A stretch of DNA of 64,000 nt from Corynespora cassiicola. Lineage: Eukaryota; Ascomycota; Dothideomycetes; Pleosporales; Corynesporascaceae. This document shows, in pieces, positions 12,815 through 24,643 of this stretch. How positions within the stretch are numbered: position 1 is the stretch's first letter; every line of letters begins with the position of its first letter. The stretch lies in contig JAEUWY010000016.1 of the NCBI GenBank assembly GCA_022059125.1, forward strand, positions 124,001 through 188,000, given 5' to 3'. Below the pieces are notes generated by a model. That model was not told the DNA's origin. It did not search any database and saw only the letters and a list, made by a program, of their open reading frames with translations. Made by a program: the position numbers and the translations under genes.

Positions 12815-14302
12815 GTGTGGGATGAGTAAGGATGGGTGGGTGGGGTGTATGAATGACTGCTTGGAAAGGATATAAAAGGGGGCCCTCATGCTCACAAACA
12901 GAAAATCATACTATTCTTCTCATTCCGCTCGCGACGTTTTGGATCGTCCCCCTTCGGTCGTTGATGTATATAGCAAATTCCCCCCCGCGCGCTACGCAGA
13001 CTAATCCGGCTCTGTTGGAGGGAGTGTAGGCATGAATGTCACGGCTATGAATTTCTTTCTTCTTCACTTTGCTTGGCCTTGAACTTCCCTGAGTGTGCAA
13101 GCTGAGAAAGACTCCACAGAGTAGGAAACCCACCCGCCCCCAGTTTTCCGGTCAGCTACCCCTCCACACGTCCCCACAGTTACCCCCCACACCCCCATCC
13201 CAATCCGGAAAAATAATGCCTGCATACAGCCGCGCAGTACGTACACAGCCCCCTCCCCCAATATGCACGCCCAGCGCGTAGGCAGGCAGGCGTGCGTGTC
13301 TGGTTGGAGGGCCCCGGTCTGGCAGAGAGAGAGAGAGAGAGCCTGAGGGTGGGATGTGTGGGTCCCGGACAGCGCATGCCGAAACTGCGGAGCCGCATCG
13401 TCTTGGGGGGGCATTTAAGCTGCGGTTCCGCATTTGGGGGTGCTTGGCTTGGATTCGAGGCATGGCATGGCATGGCAGGCGGGCGGACGGACGGGCGGAT
13501 GGGTGCGTATTTAGGGGGGTTGGGGGGAGGAGTAAGCTGGACACCGGTTTTCGAGCCAGAGGAAGTGAGGAGGGAGGGAGATGGGGCTAGATAGTGGTGA
13601 TGTAGGGTAGCTGCATTGTAGTGCAGTGCTTAGCTCCGGTAAAGGGATGGAAGGTTGACCGGTGGTGTGGTGTGAGGGAAGACAAGCTCTGGTTGAGAAT
13701 TGCCGGAGAGCTGGGTGGTGGGTAAGTACCGTAGGTGTTTTTTTTGCCACTTTCCCTGCGGGAGTTCGTGGGTGAGTCCGAGGGCCTGTGTTTTGGGGAT
13801 GTGACATCCTTGTGCTTGTCCTTGCTTGCTTTGGGGAGATGGAGGTGGATGGGGGGTTGGATCCTTGATCCTGGTGGGAGTGGTTGGGCTGAGCGTATTG
13901 GAATTTTGACTCTGTTGCCTTCTTTTTGTCTGACTTGTTGGTGCTTAAGGCTATTGGCAACATGTGTAGCACAGGACAGGTTCTACGGCAGAAGTCAAGG
14001 ATTGACAACGCTCTTATCATCAACCTGGGGAACAGATCTTCGTATGGCCTATGTAACTCAGAAACAACGATCATGAGCACACCAGAACTAGCAGCCAGAC
14101 AGACTGAATGAGAGACTACCTCTGTGAGAAATCAATCTTGTATAGCTATCGTTTGAGAACAAGGCAACCAGAAATGGCGAATGTTCCCAAGGGAAACGGA
14201 CGTAGTGGTTAATATGAAAAAATGTCGCACAGTGATACGAACTATCTGCAGGATTCAGTCTCAACGAATTGAACATGCTTAAGTAATACTCTGCGGTGCA
14301 TT
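12815..14302. other. Intergenic; (AG)9 microsatellite
   Basis: No gene is supportable. An (AG)9 dinucleotide repeat sits at 13324-13341. The sequence then turns G-rich on the plus strand (about 13400-13900). The frames on either strand are unrecognisable. Confidence 0.55.
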
Positions 14303-14450
14303 GTGGCGTCCAATCCACGAAAACCAGATTTTAGCATCAGCCAATGGGGACCGATTAATGAATCAGGCCGTATTCATAGTGGCGTCCAATCAACAAGAAC
14401 CAGACTTTGACCTTGTCCAATCATGGCTGAGGTCTCGCTTTACATATAAG
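14303..14450 (+). promoter_or_regulatory. Promoter with imperfect direct repeat and four CCAAT boxes
   Basis: An approximately 30-nt imperfect direct repeat beginning GTGGCGTCCAATC occurs at 14303-14332 and again at 14379-14408. CCAAT pentamers lie at 14310, 14341, 14386 and 14417, all on the plus strand, and a TATA-like CATATAAG follows at about 14443. This sits about 210 bp before the ATG of the Clr5-ankyrin gene. CCAAT boxes are bound by the HAP/CBC complex in fungi (established); the functional role here is inference. Confidence 0.5.
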
Positions 14451-14658
14451 ACGATAAAAGTCAGCCTGTCCGTCCACTTCCACCAACACTCCTCTACTCA
14501 CAGGACCGACAAATTTTGTTGTTTTCTATCAGGCTATTATCTATATCTTGAAATCTTAGAACACTCTAAAAACATCTCACGTCGTTTCTACAGCCTCACC
14601 TGCGCTTCATACCTCCTACTCTGTCACTTATCTTCTCACTAGGCTGATACTCTGAGAG

Positions 14659-17600
14659 ATGTCCAAAAGGCGGGCTGAAGCGGAAGAATGGAGTAACCAT
14701 CAGATCGAGTTGGAAAAGCTGTATGTGGCAGAGAATATGTCTCTCCAAAGTGTGATGAAGCACATGTCAACCAAACGAAACTTTTGTAAATCGTAAGTAG
14801 AAAGCTCTTCCTTGGAAATGAAAGTTTCCTCGCTGACCAGTCTTTGGATAGGAAAGCGCAATATGAAAGGGTATTCTTCAAAGAATGGAAATTCAAGAAG
14901 AAGAATGTATCCAAAGAGGAATGGAAGTATATCACTTATCGATTACGGGAACGAGATGCAAACCAGCTACACTCTGAAATCGAGATTCGAGGCAAATTGG
15001 TCCCACACAGTAAAATCGAGAAGCAAAGGCGTAGATATGAGCTTTCGACCATCGAGCGCCTCGCTATAGGTAGGTCAAGGCTCGCGTAAAGATAAACCAA
15101 GTTAACGATTCATAGAACACGACCCTTCTCAGCGACCTAGGACACCTCCTGGAGTTAGGGTTTTTACCCCTCGTGTGCCTTCTCAGATGATTGAACCAGA
15201 TGAGGCAATGTTATGGGAGCCTGTGGCAATACAAACACCATTTGACATTTTCCTGATCGAAGAGGCATCAGCAAGGACACCATGGTGTCATTTCCTCGGA
15301 AGCATATCGAAATTATTCAAGAACAACAGGATCAGATCGCATTCTCCTGCACCTATGGGCCAACTCGATGCTGAGACGCAGTCTTGCGGAGTCTCGGGTC
15401 AGCATGACAATACGGTTCTAACTATATCTTCATGGTTCGAACACACTTTCCAAGATCTTATGTCCCTTCAATTCCTTAATATCGGCCTGCTTTGCTCTTT
15501 ATATGAAAGTGCCTCATTTTGGATGCCATCCGCAGCATTTTTCGATCCAAATCCTTACCTTCCCCTAACTCAGAGTCAATCTGCTGGAATCAATATCGAG
15601 AGTATCTCAGATCTCACCCAGAAGGATGGGCAGGTCGACATAATAAAGCACGCTGTTGCTCTATTGTCCAACAACCACGACGTCAATCTGATCGCAGAAT
15701 TGGTCATTGAGCTATGCGCGGATCATACCAACCTTGCATTTCTGGGCCGTCTACTCAGAAATAAGCATTCCACCATCACAGCATTTGCGGAAAAACTGCT
15801 TGAGCCAGCAATTTACGCTCGAGCCTACAAATTAATCCGCGTTTTACTGGATTCGGGTGTGAGCGCCAATAAAAAATCCTTAGGAATCTCTTTCATGTTG
15901 AATCATGCTCTTCTCACAAGTGATGAGACTCTTTTTTCAATATCCATGGAGCATAATGCCTATATTGAAAAAGAAGGTTATCCTCTCGGGGACTTACTAC
16001 TGCTGTGGAATGTAACCCAGGAATTCCTAAGTTTCCTGCTAGAGATGGAATCCAGGCTTGGAAAGAAAATTATCGATGTGGATGAAACCCATATCATACA
16101 ACTTGCAAAATCAGGATACTTCAAGGTTCTGCAGTATCTCATGTCTAGAAGACCCGAAAGGTTTGATTCTCTGAGTGTCCATCCCTTTAGGCTACACACA
16201 GCTGTTGCGACACCCTACCTGGACAGATACGGCTCCTATGTGACGCCTACGGAAGAATTATTCCTTATGTTTGAAATTCTGGAGCAGAGTGGATTTGATA
16301 TTCGAGAAAAAGTACCATTCGAAGCGAGAATTTGTTTTAGCATTTCCGCATTACCACCGGACATCAAATTGATGAGGTATCTTCTGTGTGTCGGAATTGA
16401 TCTTGACACTCTCTCGGTTAATCAGCCGGCTGGCTTTTTTGGACGATCCACGACACAACCAGCGACAGCTCTAGTTCAAGCAGTTGTAGTCGGAAATTTA
16501 GAAATAGTACAGTTCTTGATTGAGAATGGCGCGAACGTCAACAAGCCTGGACCAGTCTATCCCATTCAGGTTGCGGTTTTTTTCCGCAGGCCCAAGATAC
16601 TGAGGTTTATTCTCGAGGCTGGGGCAGATCCGAACTCTTTTGTGATGGAAACTTTCGAGATAAGAAAACACAACACCGGAGAAAGGTTTTATTTACTTCA
16701 CCCTGCAATTCAACTCGCGTTGATTGTGGGGAGTGAAGAGATTTTTGATATCCTGATGGAGTTCCAAGCCGATATTGGTGTCAAAGGTGTCTGCATATCT
16801 GAAGCAACTGGTCTATTCTGGAACGATAAGTCGGAGAAGTTGCAATCCTGCAAGTCTCAGCAAATAAAGAGCAAGCGAGAAACAATCTTGGATCATGCAT
16901 GTACATGTGTACGACAGGGTATTTCTTGGAATCCTTTGCTCAATGCAGCTCTTGGACAAAACGCAACACTTTTCCACCGAGTTCTGAAGATGCCACAAAG
17001 TGAAAAGTATTTCACAAGGGATTGTTTGATCCATTGCATCGACATGCTGGACTGGAATATTGTACTGTATCTAACCAAAGTTCCTCACTTTCCCTCAGAT
17101 ATTTTGAACAGTTGCCAAATTTTAGCTGCATCCATTCACGCCAACGACATCGAATTCACTGCCTTGTGCATCAAGAGGGATATGATGAACAAGGGTACTG
17201 GCAATATATGCTTGGCCTATGCAACGGCTTTGAGAAGAGTCAGTGTAATCAAGCTATTTCTACAATCAGGTTTTTGGCCAGACGATCCCATAGATCTGGT
17301 TCCTAAATACCCACCCGGCTGCGGCAGGATAATGGATTGTCTGAACAAATTAAATGGCAGGAACGCATTAGAATATGCATTTCGAGGAGGAAATGAAGAT
17401 GATATTCAAGATATATATGCCAAGCACTATGATCAACTTCTGGACCAAGATTTCGATATCGAGCTTTCACCACACCTTCAAAAAGCTTACGGCTTGGCTA
17501 TCCAATACGGCCAGTTAGAATTTCTGAAAAGGACGCAATATCATATTCTTCGACCTTCAATTAATTACAAAACGAATAATTTACGCGAGTTTATGGTGGG

Positions 17601-18300
17601 GTTGCTGTCAAAAAAGACCATGTGTCAGTTCAACACTCCGATTCAAATGGCAGCTGCTTTCGGAAATTTCAAAATTGTGGAGTGGTTGTTAGACCAGAAT
17701 TTTGATCTTCAAGATGATGATATCTATCATTCAACTTTGCAACTGGCAATCAGAGGTCAGCAAGAGCAGTTAGCTCTCAGACTGCTAGAAAGAGGTGCAG
17801 ATGTCAATGCCAAGCCGTTCTACCTATTTGGAGCTACTGCTCTCCAGTTCGCAGCTATGCAGGGGCACTTTAAGTTGCTTAACATTCTTCTTAGCAAAGG
17901 GGCGGATTTAAATGCCCCACCAGCCTATTTTGAGGGACGAACAGCACTTGAGGGAGCATCTGAATGGGGCCGACTAGACATGGTCAGCTATCTTTTGAAT
18001 TTAGGGGCTCATGTACGAGGGAAAAATAATCCTAATTATCGGAGGGCAGTTTACAGAAGTTGGATGCATGGTCATCATGCCTTGGCTCAGATGATTCAAG
18101 ACTGGAAGGCCTTCAGATACGGGCCGGAGGATTGTGATTCTATCGAGTCAATTGTCAAGACTGCAGATTTGCGGCTACTTGGATATGATGACGGTGTTGA
18201 TGTCTTCGAGAAATTGGATATGATTGGTCATTTTTTCTGTGTTTGCATGAAGAGATGGCGGGATGAATATCAAAAGAAGCGATGCCAAGGAAGAGAATGA
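14659..18300 (+). CDS. Large Clr5-domain ankyrin repeat protein
   Basis: Exons 14659-14792, 14852-15069 and 15116-18300 give 1,178 residues. Introns are 59 and 46 bp with GTAAGT/ATAG and GTAGGT/ATAG ends, and frames agree at each join. Residues 11-64 match the Clr5 domain: a Trp-led helix, ELEKLYVAENMSLQSVM, then QYERVFFKEWKFKKK. A long helical middle follows. Ankyrin repeats are clear at about 568-600 and in a run at about 957-1088 with phrases such as TALQFAAMQGHFKLLNILL. The Clr5 domain is named after a fission-yeast silencing factor, and in filamentous fungi it caps proteins with variable repeat domains. Function is unknown. Codons often end in A or T, unlike the alcohol oxidase or KAR9 genes. 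It converges on the HET gene 505 bp downstream. Confidence 0.9.
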
Positions 18301-18804
18301 GAGCGGTCCCGCAGTATGTGTCTTTCTTTATGTTGCATAACAAAATCACATCTCTTAATTCTCTCAAAATTATATCTGCTCCGTAGACTTGAGCTGAATC
18401 GCAAGGTCAAACTATGCACAGCTACGAAAGCCCCCCTCCAACCGACGCATGTATGCGGGTTACGAGTATCGCTATCGTACAAATCATGATCAAGCCGAGA
18501 AAATATTCTGCTCTCACTTCCCAGTTTTTTTCATACGGTGTTTTAGATGATTCCAGATTTTGCGCTCAGCCTCTCACTCAGCGCGTTCGTCGTGTCATCA
18601 GTGATTCCCTAGGCGATAAACATGTCAATATTGCTTCAAAACTCGCACCCACCCTTCCCCCAAAGCAGCTACTATCCCCCCATCACCCAAGCTACAAACC
18701 CCCATCTGCTCATCAAACCCGTACACTCCATCTACAGCACACACTCTCCCCCTGAAAGCAAGCCTAATAACCCTTACACCGCATCCTCACCTCCAGCCCA
18801 AATA
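18301..18804. other. Convergent 3' intergenic region
   Basis: This is the space between the stop codons of the Clr5-ankyrin and HET genes. It presumably holds both transcript ends; I see no gene in it. Confidence 0.55.
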
Positions 18805-21031
18805 TCAAGCCAGAGTAATATGCTTCCACACCCTCTCCATCCTCTCCCAAGCCCGTCTCTGAATCGTCCCCAGCCCAACGCGCTCCGCATGATCATCATG
18901 CCACTCTATGATCATGAAGTGGTACACCGCACAATCTTCCTCATCGCAGTACATATCGCTCCAACACTCCTCCGTATCCGGGTACGTAAGATTATCCCAA
19001 AAAAGCCCCCCCGAAGCCGCGTCCCCGGAGGGATGAGACAACGACGGGCAAGACTGCTTGGAGATTTTGATGACTTCGAGCTCCTGCTTAGAAGGCATCT
19101 CTGTGGCGAAGCTGGCGCTGGGCCACAGGATCCCGCATGCATGTTCCGTGTCTTTGAGCCTGAGCTGGCGATTGTAAGGCGGCTCTTTGTCCGGGGCCGA
19201 AGATGTCGATGCGATTTATCGGTCGCTTGAACGTGACGTGGTTCGTGAATACGTTTCTCAGCTCGGATTCCAGTACTGTTTCCATGTATTTCCCAGGACT
19301 GGCCCTGACGTGGAATGTATCGGAGTAGACGAGACGGCGGCATATGGGGCTATGGGTATAGCTGGCTTTCCCGGTCCAGCCTGCCCACGAAAAGCTCGGG
19401 AATTGTTTCTTACGTCGTGGGTCTGGTCCTGGGGACTGAGTATCATGTGTCCATAGCAGACAATGATCCAAAAGGCTCTCTATCAACCCCCCGATGCTCT
19501 TAGAACCAATGATATTGAGCAGCATTGCTAGGACACCTGCGAAAGCATTGAGGGTATCTGACTCAAAAGTCAGAGTTCGGGTCGAGTAGTCCTCCACGAT
19601 GCTGGCATACGTGTTGAGTACTCGCTTTGGCTCTGTATCTCTACCCAAACCCTTGATAATTGCAAATATTATGGGATCGAGTGCCGGGCCCCAGTTGGAT
19701 CTCAACATTTGCGGGAAGACAAGAGTCGTTCCGTTCTGTGCTGATCCGTTTGTGCCATACTTTCTATACAACATATAGCCAAGGCTGTCAAATTCGTGCT
19801 CCATTTGAAGCTTGCCATGGCAACGACAATAAAAAAACGATGTGTGTTCTGCGAGAAAGATACATCGTTGGGAAAGTAACTTCTCTTGAAAAGTCCAGGC
19901 TCGCGATTGGTATACCGAATCCGCCAATGTTTGTAGAGCTATCAGAGGTCGGATGGTGAGTCTAGCCTGGAAACTCCGACCCTTCGACTGGTATTCTACC
20001 GGGGACATAGTGCGAGAGAAGAATATAGTTTGAGCAAATGGAAGTCTTGTTTTTGGACGCACACCTGGAATCGACTCACCAGCGTTTGAACCAGAGATTA
20101 CGGCTAACGTGACAAGAGCCCGGCTGTATATCACATCCATACGAGAAATGTTGAAGTGTTTTTGGAGAGGATTATCCTGCTCTATGCAGAGAGAATCAAC
20201 CCATAAGAGTTTCTCGTCAAGTTTGCGCGTCAGTAAGATTGCGTCTTGAACAACCCTAGGGATATTCTGTGAGTCAGTATCCAAGCCGAGATGCAAACTT
20301 AATCCATTGGGCTGCTCGAGTTGTGCTCGATTCGACGTGGATAACTGCAACCCAACAATCTGTCCCCACACATAGCTCAAAGCTACATATCGGCATTTTG
20401 ATGTTCCTTTGACCAAGCTATTTGCGTTGACGTCGATAAACGTAAGATCAATCGAGTGACTGGTATGATTGTTTCTTTGTGTTTCGGATGATATGGCCCA
20501 TGGGTTTGTAAGCGTCAGACCTCCGACATATCCCATCGATTCTACACTTCGTTGATCATCCACACAATTGGCAATCCATTCGCCAAGTATTAAAGGTTTA
20601 ACGTCGTCGTATACGCGGGTGTTTTTCATGACGTCAACTGAGCCGTCGAAGAGGCACGAAAGCCGTGGAACTGGGATATCTGGGACGCCCAGGTCGTGAC
20701 GGTCTACATTTTTGAGCACGGAATTTGAGCCACCAGAGTCCAGCGAGTATTCAATGACCGCTAACGCAACGCCTTGGTCTTTTCGCAAGGACAACTGCGA
20801 CTCTTCCAGCCCAGGGATCTTGCTTATATAATATTTTTCACCAGCATCTAGACATCGATCATGTGGCTTGCGGTGTAAAAATTGAGCAATCAGTCCACAT
20901 ACTATGCAGTCTGGTCGGGCCTCAATCTCATTGAAAGTACCTAGACAAAGACCTGGGCTACTAGGTCCCAAATAACGCTCATCGAAAAGGTGCTCTAGAA
21001 CACGTTGACAGGGCACACATGACGACTTCAA
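18805..21031 (-). CDS. HET-domain (heterokaryon incompatibility) protein, reading frame broken near the 3' end
   Basis: The main frame runs from ATG 21031 to a stop at 19088 (647 codons). HET motifs are clear: YVALSYVWG (215-223), LWVDSLCIEQD (276-286) and IYSRALVTLAV (301-311). The N-terminus has CxxC pairs at 5/8 and 42/45. HET domains trigger cell death after non-self fusion in fungi (established). The last part of this frame degenerates, while another minus-strand frame carries a typical HET C-terminus (IEWHDDHAERVGLG) ending at 18805. The switch falls near 19190: either a one-base frameshift in a run of C and G, or a 70-bp intron 19183-19252 with a weak purine-rich acceptor. A start one intron upstream is possible: ATG at 21110 followed at once by GTAATA, spliced to 21040. 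Confidence 0.8.
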
Positions 21032-21841
21032 TCCGGGTGACTGCTAGATGATAGTCAGCTCAACTTGATAACAGATAGATAAAGAATGAAACGGTCAAAT
21101 TTATTACCATCGTTTCCTGTGGAAGCCGTCACAACTATGCTAAAGATAAACAAAATATGACAATAAAATCGCTGTCTGGTGAGAGAATAAACCTGTGCTT
21201 TCTCATCAGCCTTGCTACAACAACAAACATCCCCAAAGGTATGAAACCCATCTACAGAGACTTATTTACCTTGACTCAAGGCCAAATAGTGCTTAATTTA
21301 TCTGGCGGGTGGACAGAGCAAAGCAGGTTCAAAACCACTCCCAGCCTTGTGGAACGTGTATGTTTTTAAAGCTGGGAGGTTGGGCTGAAAGAGGGGTTCT
21401 TGACAAGCGAAAGACAGGATGAGACAAGACAGAAGGATCAGTCTTGGCGAGTACCCAGTAATTCCGGTGAGATGCCAGTCAGCCTCGCATGTGAGCAAAC
21501 TTCCAGTCTCAAGCAAGATGAACAAAGATCGTATAAATTATCCGAGATGACCGATATATTACGTCCAAGCCCAAAAGCAAAGCAGGGCCGAAACAAAGGG
21601 GAAAGAACAGACCGGCTGAATCGATCCGATCCGCTCCGCTCCCCAGGGCGCGAGGCCGATATTCTAGCTGAAGTTTTAGGGACTCAAAAGACCCGATTGT
21701 TTGAGGGTATCGCGTTGAAAAAAAAAAAAATCAAACAATTTTCCAACGCCGGGCCATGCCATTACAAAGGAGAGGGGAGAACGAGTCCAGACCGGGGGCC
21801 GAAACATAGACAAAAAGAAAACGTTGATCATAGGGGTTAGA
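21032..21841. other. Intergenic between HET gene start and alternative oxidase 3' end
   Basis: No gene is supportable. It includes the possible first exon of the HET gene (21108-21110) and an A11 run at about 21720. Confidence 0.5.
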
Positions 21842-23016
21842 TTAGATTATTTCAGTACGCTCCCAGCCCTTTGGACGCTGGTGGAGGAGGTCCTTGGAAG
21901 GGTGCGCCTTCTCGGGGTCGCGGTATGTGCTGTTGTAAGGGTTGGGGTCATCTTTCTGGTTCAGGTTGCCCAGAGTGTGGTTGACTTCGCGATGCTTGCT
22001 CTCGTCGGCGCGAACTGATCACGTTAGAACTTGAAAGATGCAAAATAAGTCCTCTAAACTCACTATAGAGAAGCAGGTCGCGCATGGTGCGATTGCCTTC
22101 GGGCATCTTCCAGTAGTCTACGGCGATCTCAGGTGCTTGAAGCTTCTCCCACTTGGGCAGCTTTCCTGCATCAAGATCCTCAATCTGGCGGGTGTATGTG
22201 ATGACGGCCTCTTCCTCAAGATAACCCACAAAGCGATGCACGGTGCGGGGGCTGATGAGGTAGGCAAAGAAGAGGGCGTTGCACCACACACCCTGGGCTC
22301 CAAGCACCATGAGGCGCATGAACCATCCTGGCTCCTTCATTTTGAGGAAGGTCAAGAGGTGCATGCGCTCGTTGAAGCTTTCCTCGAGAAGCGTCTCGAT
22401 CCTGTCCAGGTCAGCGTGTCGTTCCGGCTCCGCGTATTGCAGAGCTTACCAGCCATTGTCCCTCTTCATGCGCCTCATGCTGTGCAGGTGGCGAATCATG
22501 CCAGCCACCATTCCAGGGACTCCAGCAACGCTCTCCAGGAAGACGTTGCGTATCATGTACTTTTCCTCTGTCATGGCGAATTTGGAGTTGCCGTGCTTGT
22601 ATCCAGTGGCAAGGTCCAAGCCCCATCGAAGGATCTTGACGGCGATGAGGGCCACCTTATCAGAGTACGTTTCTGCCTCGCGGTGGGCAACGGTGACGGC
22701 TTCCATTTGTTCGTAAGAGTAGACTATCCAGTTAGGCATGGTCAAGGTGCAGTCGTGGGCAAGACGTACTTGGATGAGGCCATGCTCCGGAGGCTTTTTG
22801 GACCTTTTCGGTCTGTTTTTTGGGGAAGAACTCGGTGACCTTGGACGAAGAAGAAGAAGTGGTGAAACTCTGGCGGCCGTGGAGCTGCTGTGCGACCACA
22901 AAGCTGGGCCTCAGCCCGACAGTGGGTGTGTTCAAGCCATTGAAGGACTTGAGGAGCTGGGCCGAAGCTCTCTTGGTCGCGAGAGATCCCCGAGGAGCAA
23001 CCCGTGCAGAAATCAT
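21842..23016 (-). CDS. aox1: Alternative oxidase, mitochondrial
   Basis: Four exons, read on the minus strand: 23016-22770, 22723-22450, 22401-22064 and 22014-21842, giving 343 residues. The di-iron ubiquinol oxidase of the inner mitochondrial membrane moves electrons from ubiquinol to O2 without proton pumping. All iron ligands are visible: Glu146 in NVFLES, Glu185 and His188 in NERMH, Glu237 in [10 protein letters not shown], and Glu291 and His294 in IRADESKH. The first 60-80 residues are Arg/Ser-rich, as expected for a transit peptide. The introns are 46-49 bp and each join gives unbroken family sequence. The start is the first true ATG; the frame is open a little further upstream, but only with a TTG. 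Such genes are often induced by respiratory inhibitors (family knowledge). Confidence 0.95.
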
Positions 23017-24643
23017 CTGGGCTGAGTGGAGAGTTGATATCGATTTAGACAAAGAAGTCTGAGGTGTGCTGTGCTGTTTGGCAAGTGATGGTGAGCAATC
23101 AAGGTAGCAGAGGCAAAGAAGGCTTTATAGGATCAAAGTCACAAGGTCGGTGACGCCAAACAACTTTTTTTGGGCCTCGAATATTCCCGGAACGTGTATC
23201 ACAGTCATCACAGCGGCCACACCCGGAGTAAAGCGAGCTGGAATGGAGATGGCTCGGATCCGCAGGCACGGCAGGCAGCCCGCCCCTCCCCCCAATGGCG
23301 GCGCCGTGTGGGAGGCCGAGCAAAGCCAGGATGGAGCATTGTGCAGCGTGGGATTCGTCAAAGCAGGGAAAAGCAAGCTTTCGCCGTCTCGTGCATGGAT
23401 GGATTTGGAGGGCTGAGTTGGGCGACGTTGGGGTGGACGAGGATGAATCGGCTGCGGGTACGCCAAGGGCTCCGAAAACCGTCGCTGGTTTAGCGAGTCC
23501 GCGACGCCTACTGAGGACGATCGTACCCAAAGCTGCAGGTGGCTTATGGGAAGACCAAAAGAGATATTGTTGAGTGTGGGTATATGTATTCTCCGTCCCA
23601 AGGATCGAGTTGAAATTATTTGCATGTATATAGGCAGCTCGCTGGGTGCGTGAAGTGAACGTCGACAGTGGTAGCATTAAACTGCCCACGCGCTTTGCCT
23701 TGTTGGCCACGCCCTTGCGACCCGAAAGATTCTCGTCGGCGTCTCGGGGAATCGGCGACTCCCATCAACTCGGGTCGATTCGCTGGTAGGGCTGATTTGT
23801 ACATGGTCATATGCATTGCATGCGCCATTGTCAGTCTTCGGACAATTTGACATGCTGATTCATGGATCCTTCCTGTCACTGGCAGCTTCGCGAGATGGAC
23901 ACATGTGTCCGAGGATGAACGCCATGATGCCATGATGCCATGATGCCATGATGCGATGGCTCGTGGAAGGCTCGTGGAAGGCTCGTGGGGGGGAGAGTGC
24001 CTGGGACGATGCATGACATCAACGTAGCTCATGCTGACCTGCTTTACAGGGGGCCTGATCTAGACCATACGGCATCTCCATAATTCAAAGCAGTCGGTGG
24101 ATGCCGGAGAGTTTGCGCAGGTTTGTTGGTAAGATGTGGCTCGCGGTGGCTGGCCCCCGTACCAAGCGTCCGTACCAAGCTCCCGTCGGCATCCATCGGC
24201 AAGTCGAATAGTCGCCGAAGGACCACGAACCCCATAAATTGGACAAAATCTTGACGCGACAGCGAGAGTGAAGAGATGAAGTTTTCACTAGCGCTGCCGA
24301 CGATGGATGACTCCCCCATCTGGCTCCTGCCACCGTCACGGGGAGCAGCTTCCTCATATATCGGGCGAGGCAGGCGCTCAGGAGGCGGAGATTGGGACAG
24401 TCATTTCCGCAACGCCAGCCCGGAAGGCGCAAGGAGAGCGCACGGAAGGAGCAGAGCACCTGCCACATGGCGATTGCTGAACAAAGGCCAGAAGGACAGA
24501 TCGTCGACTTCATCGACTCTGTTGTGAAGAGGGTGAATTGCCTTTCATTATTCTCGTTTCAAGTACATGTCTCGTAACCACTGGCAACCTCTGGCAACCT
24601 CGCCGCCCATGCCGCCGCCTCTGTCGCCTCCCTCGTCTCCTCC
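23017..24643. other. Intergenic with two short tandem repeats
   Basis: No gene is supportable. An 8-mer GCCATGAT is repeated four times at 23921-23952. An 11-mer GCTCGTGGAAG follows at 23959-23980, with a third imperfect copy. The first few hundred bases are the alternative oxidase 5' flank. Confidence 0.6.

Noticed and set aside
14301..14642. 113-codon frame over the Clr5 gene promoter
   Set aside because: It starts on a non-ATG codon and covers the CCAAT/TATA region; composition is not coding-like.
22038..22838. Plus-strand 266-codon frame
   Set aside because: It is antisense to the alternative oxidase, whose iron ligands are all on the minus strand.
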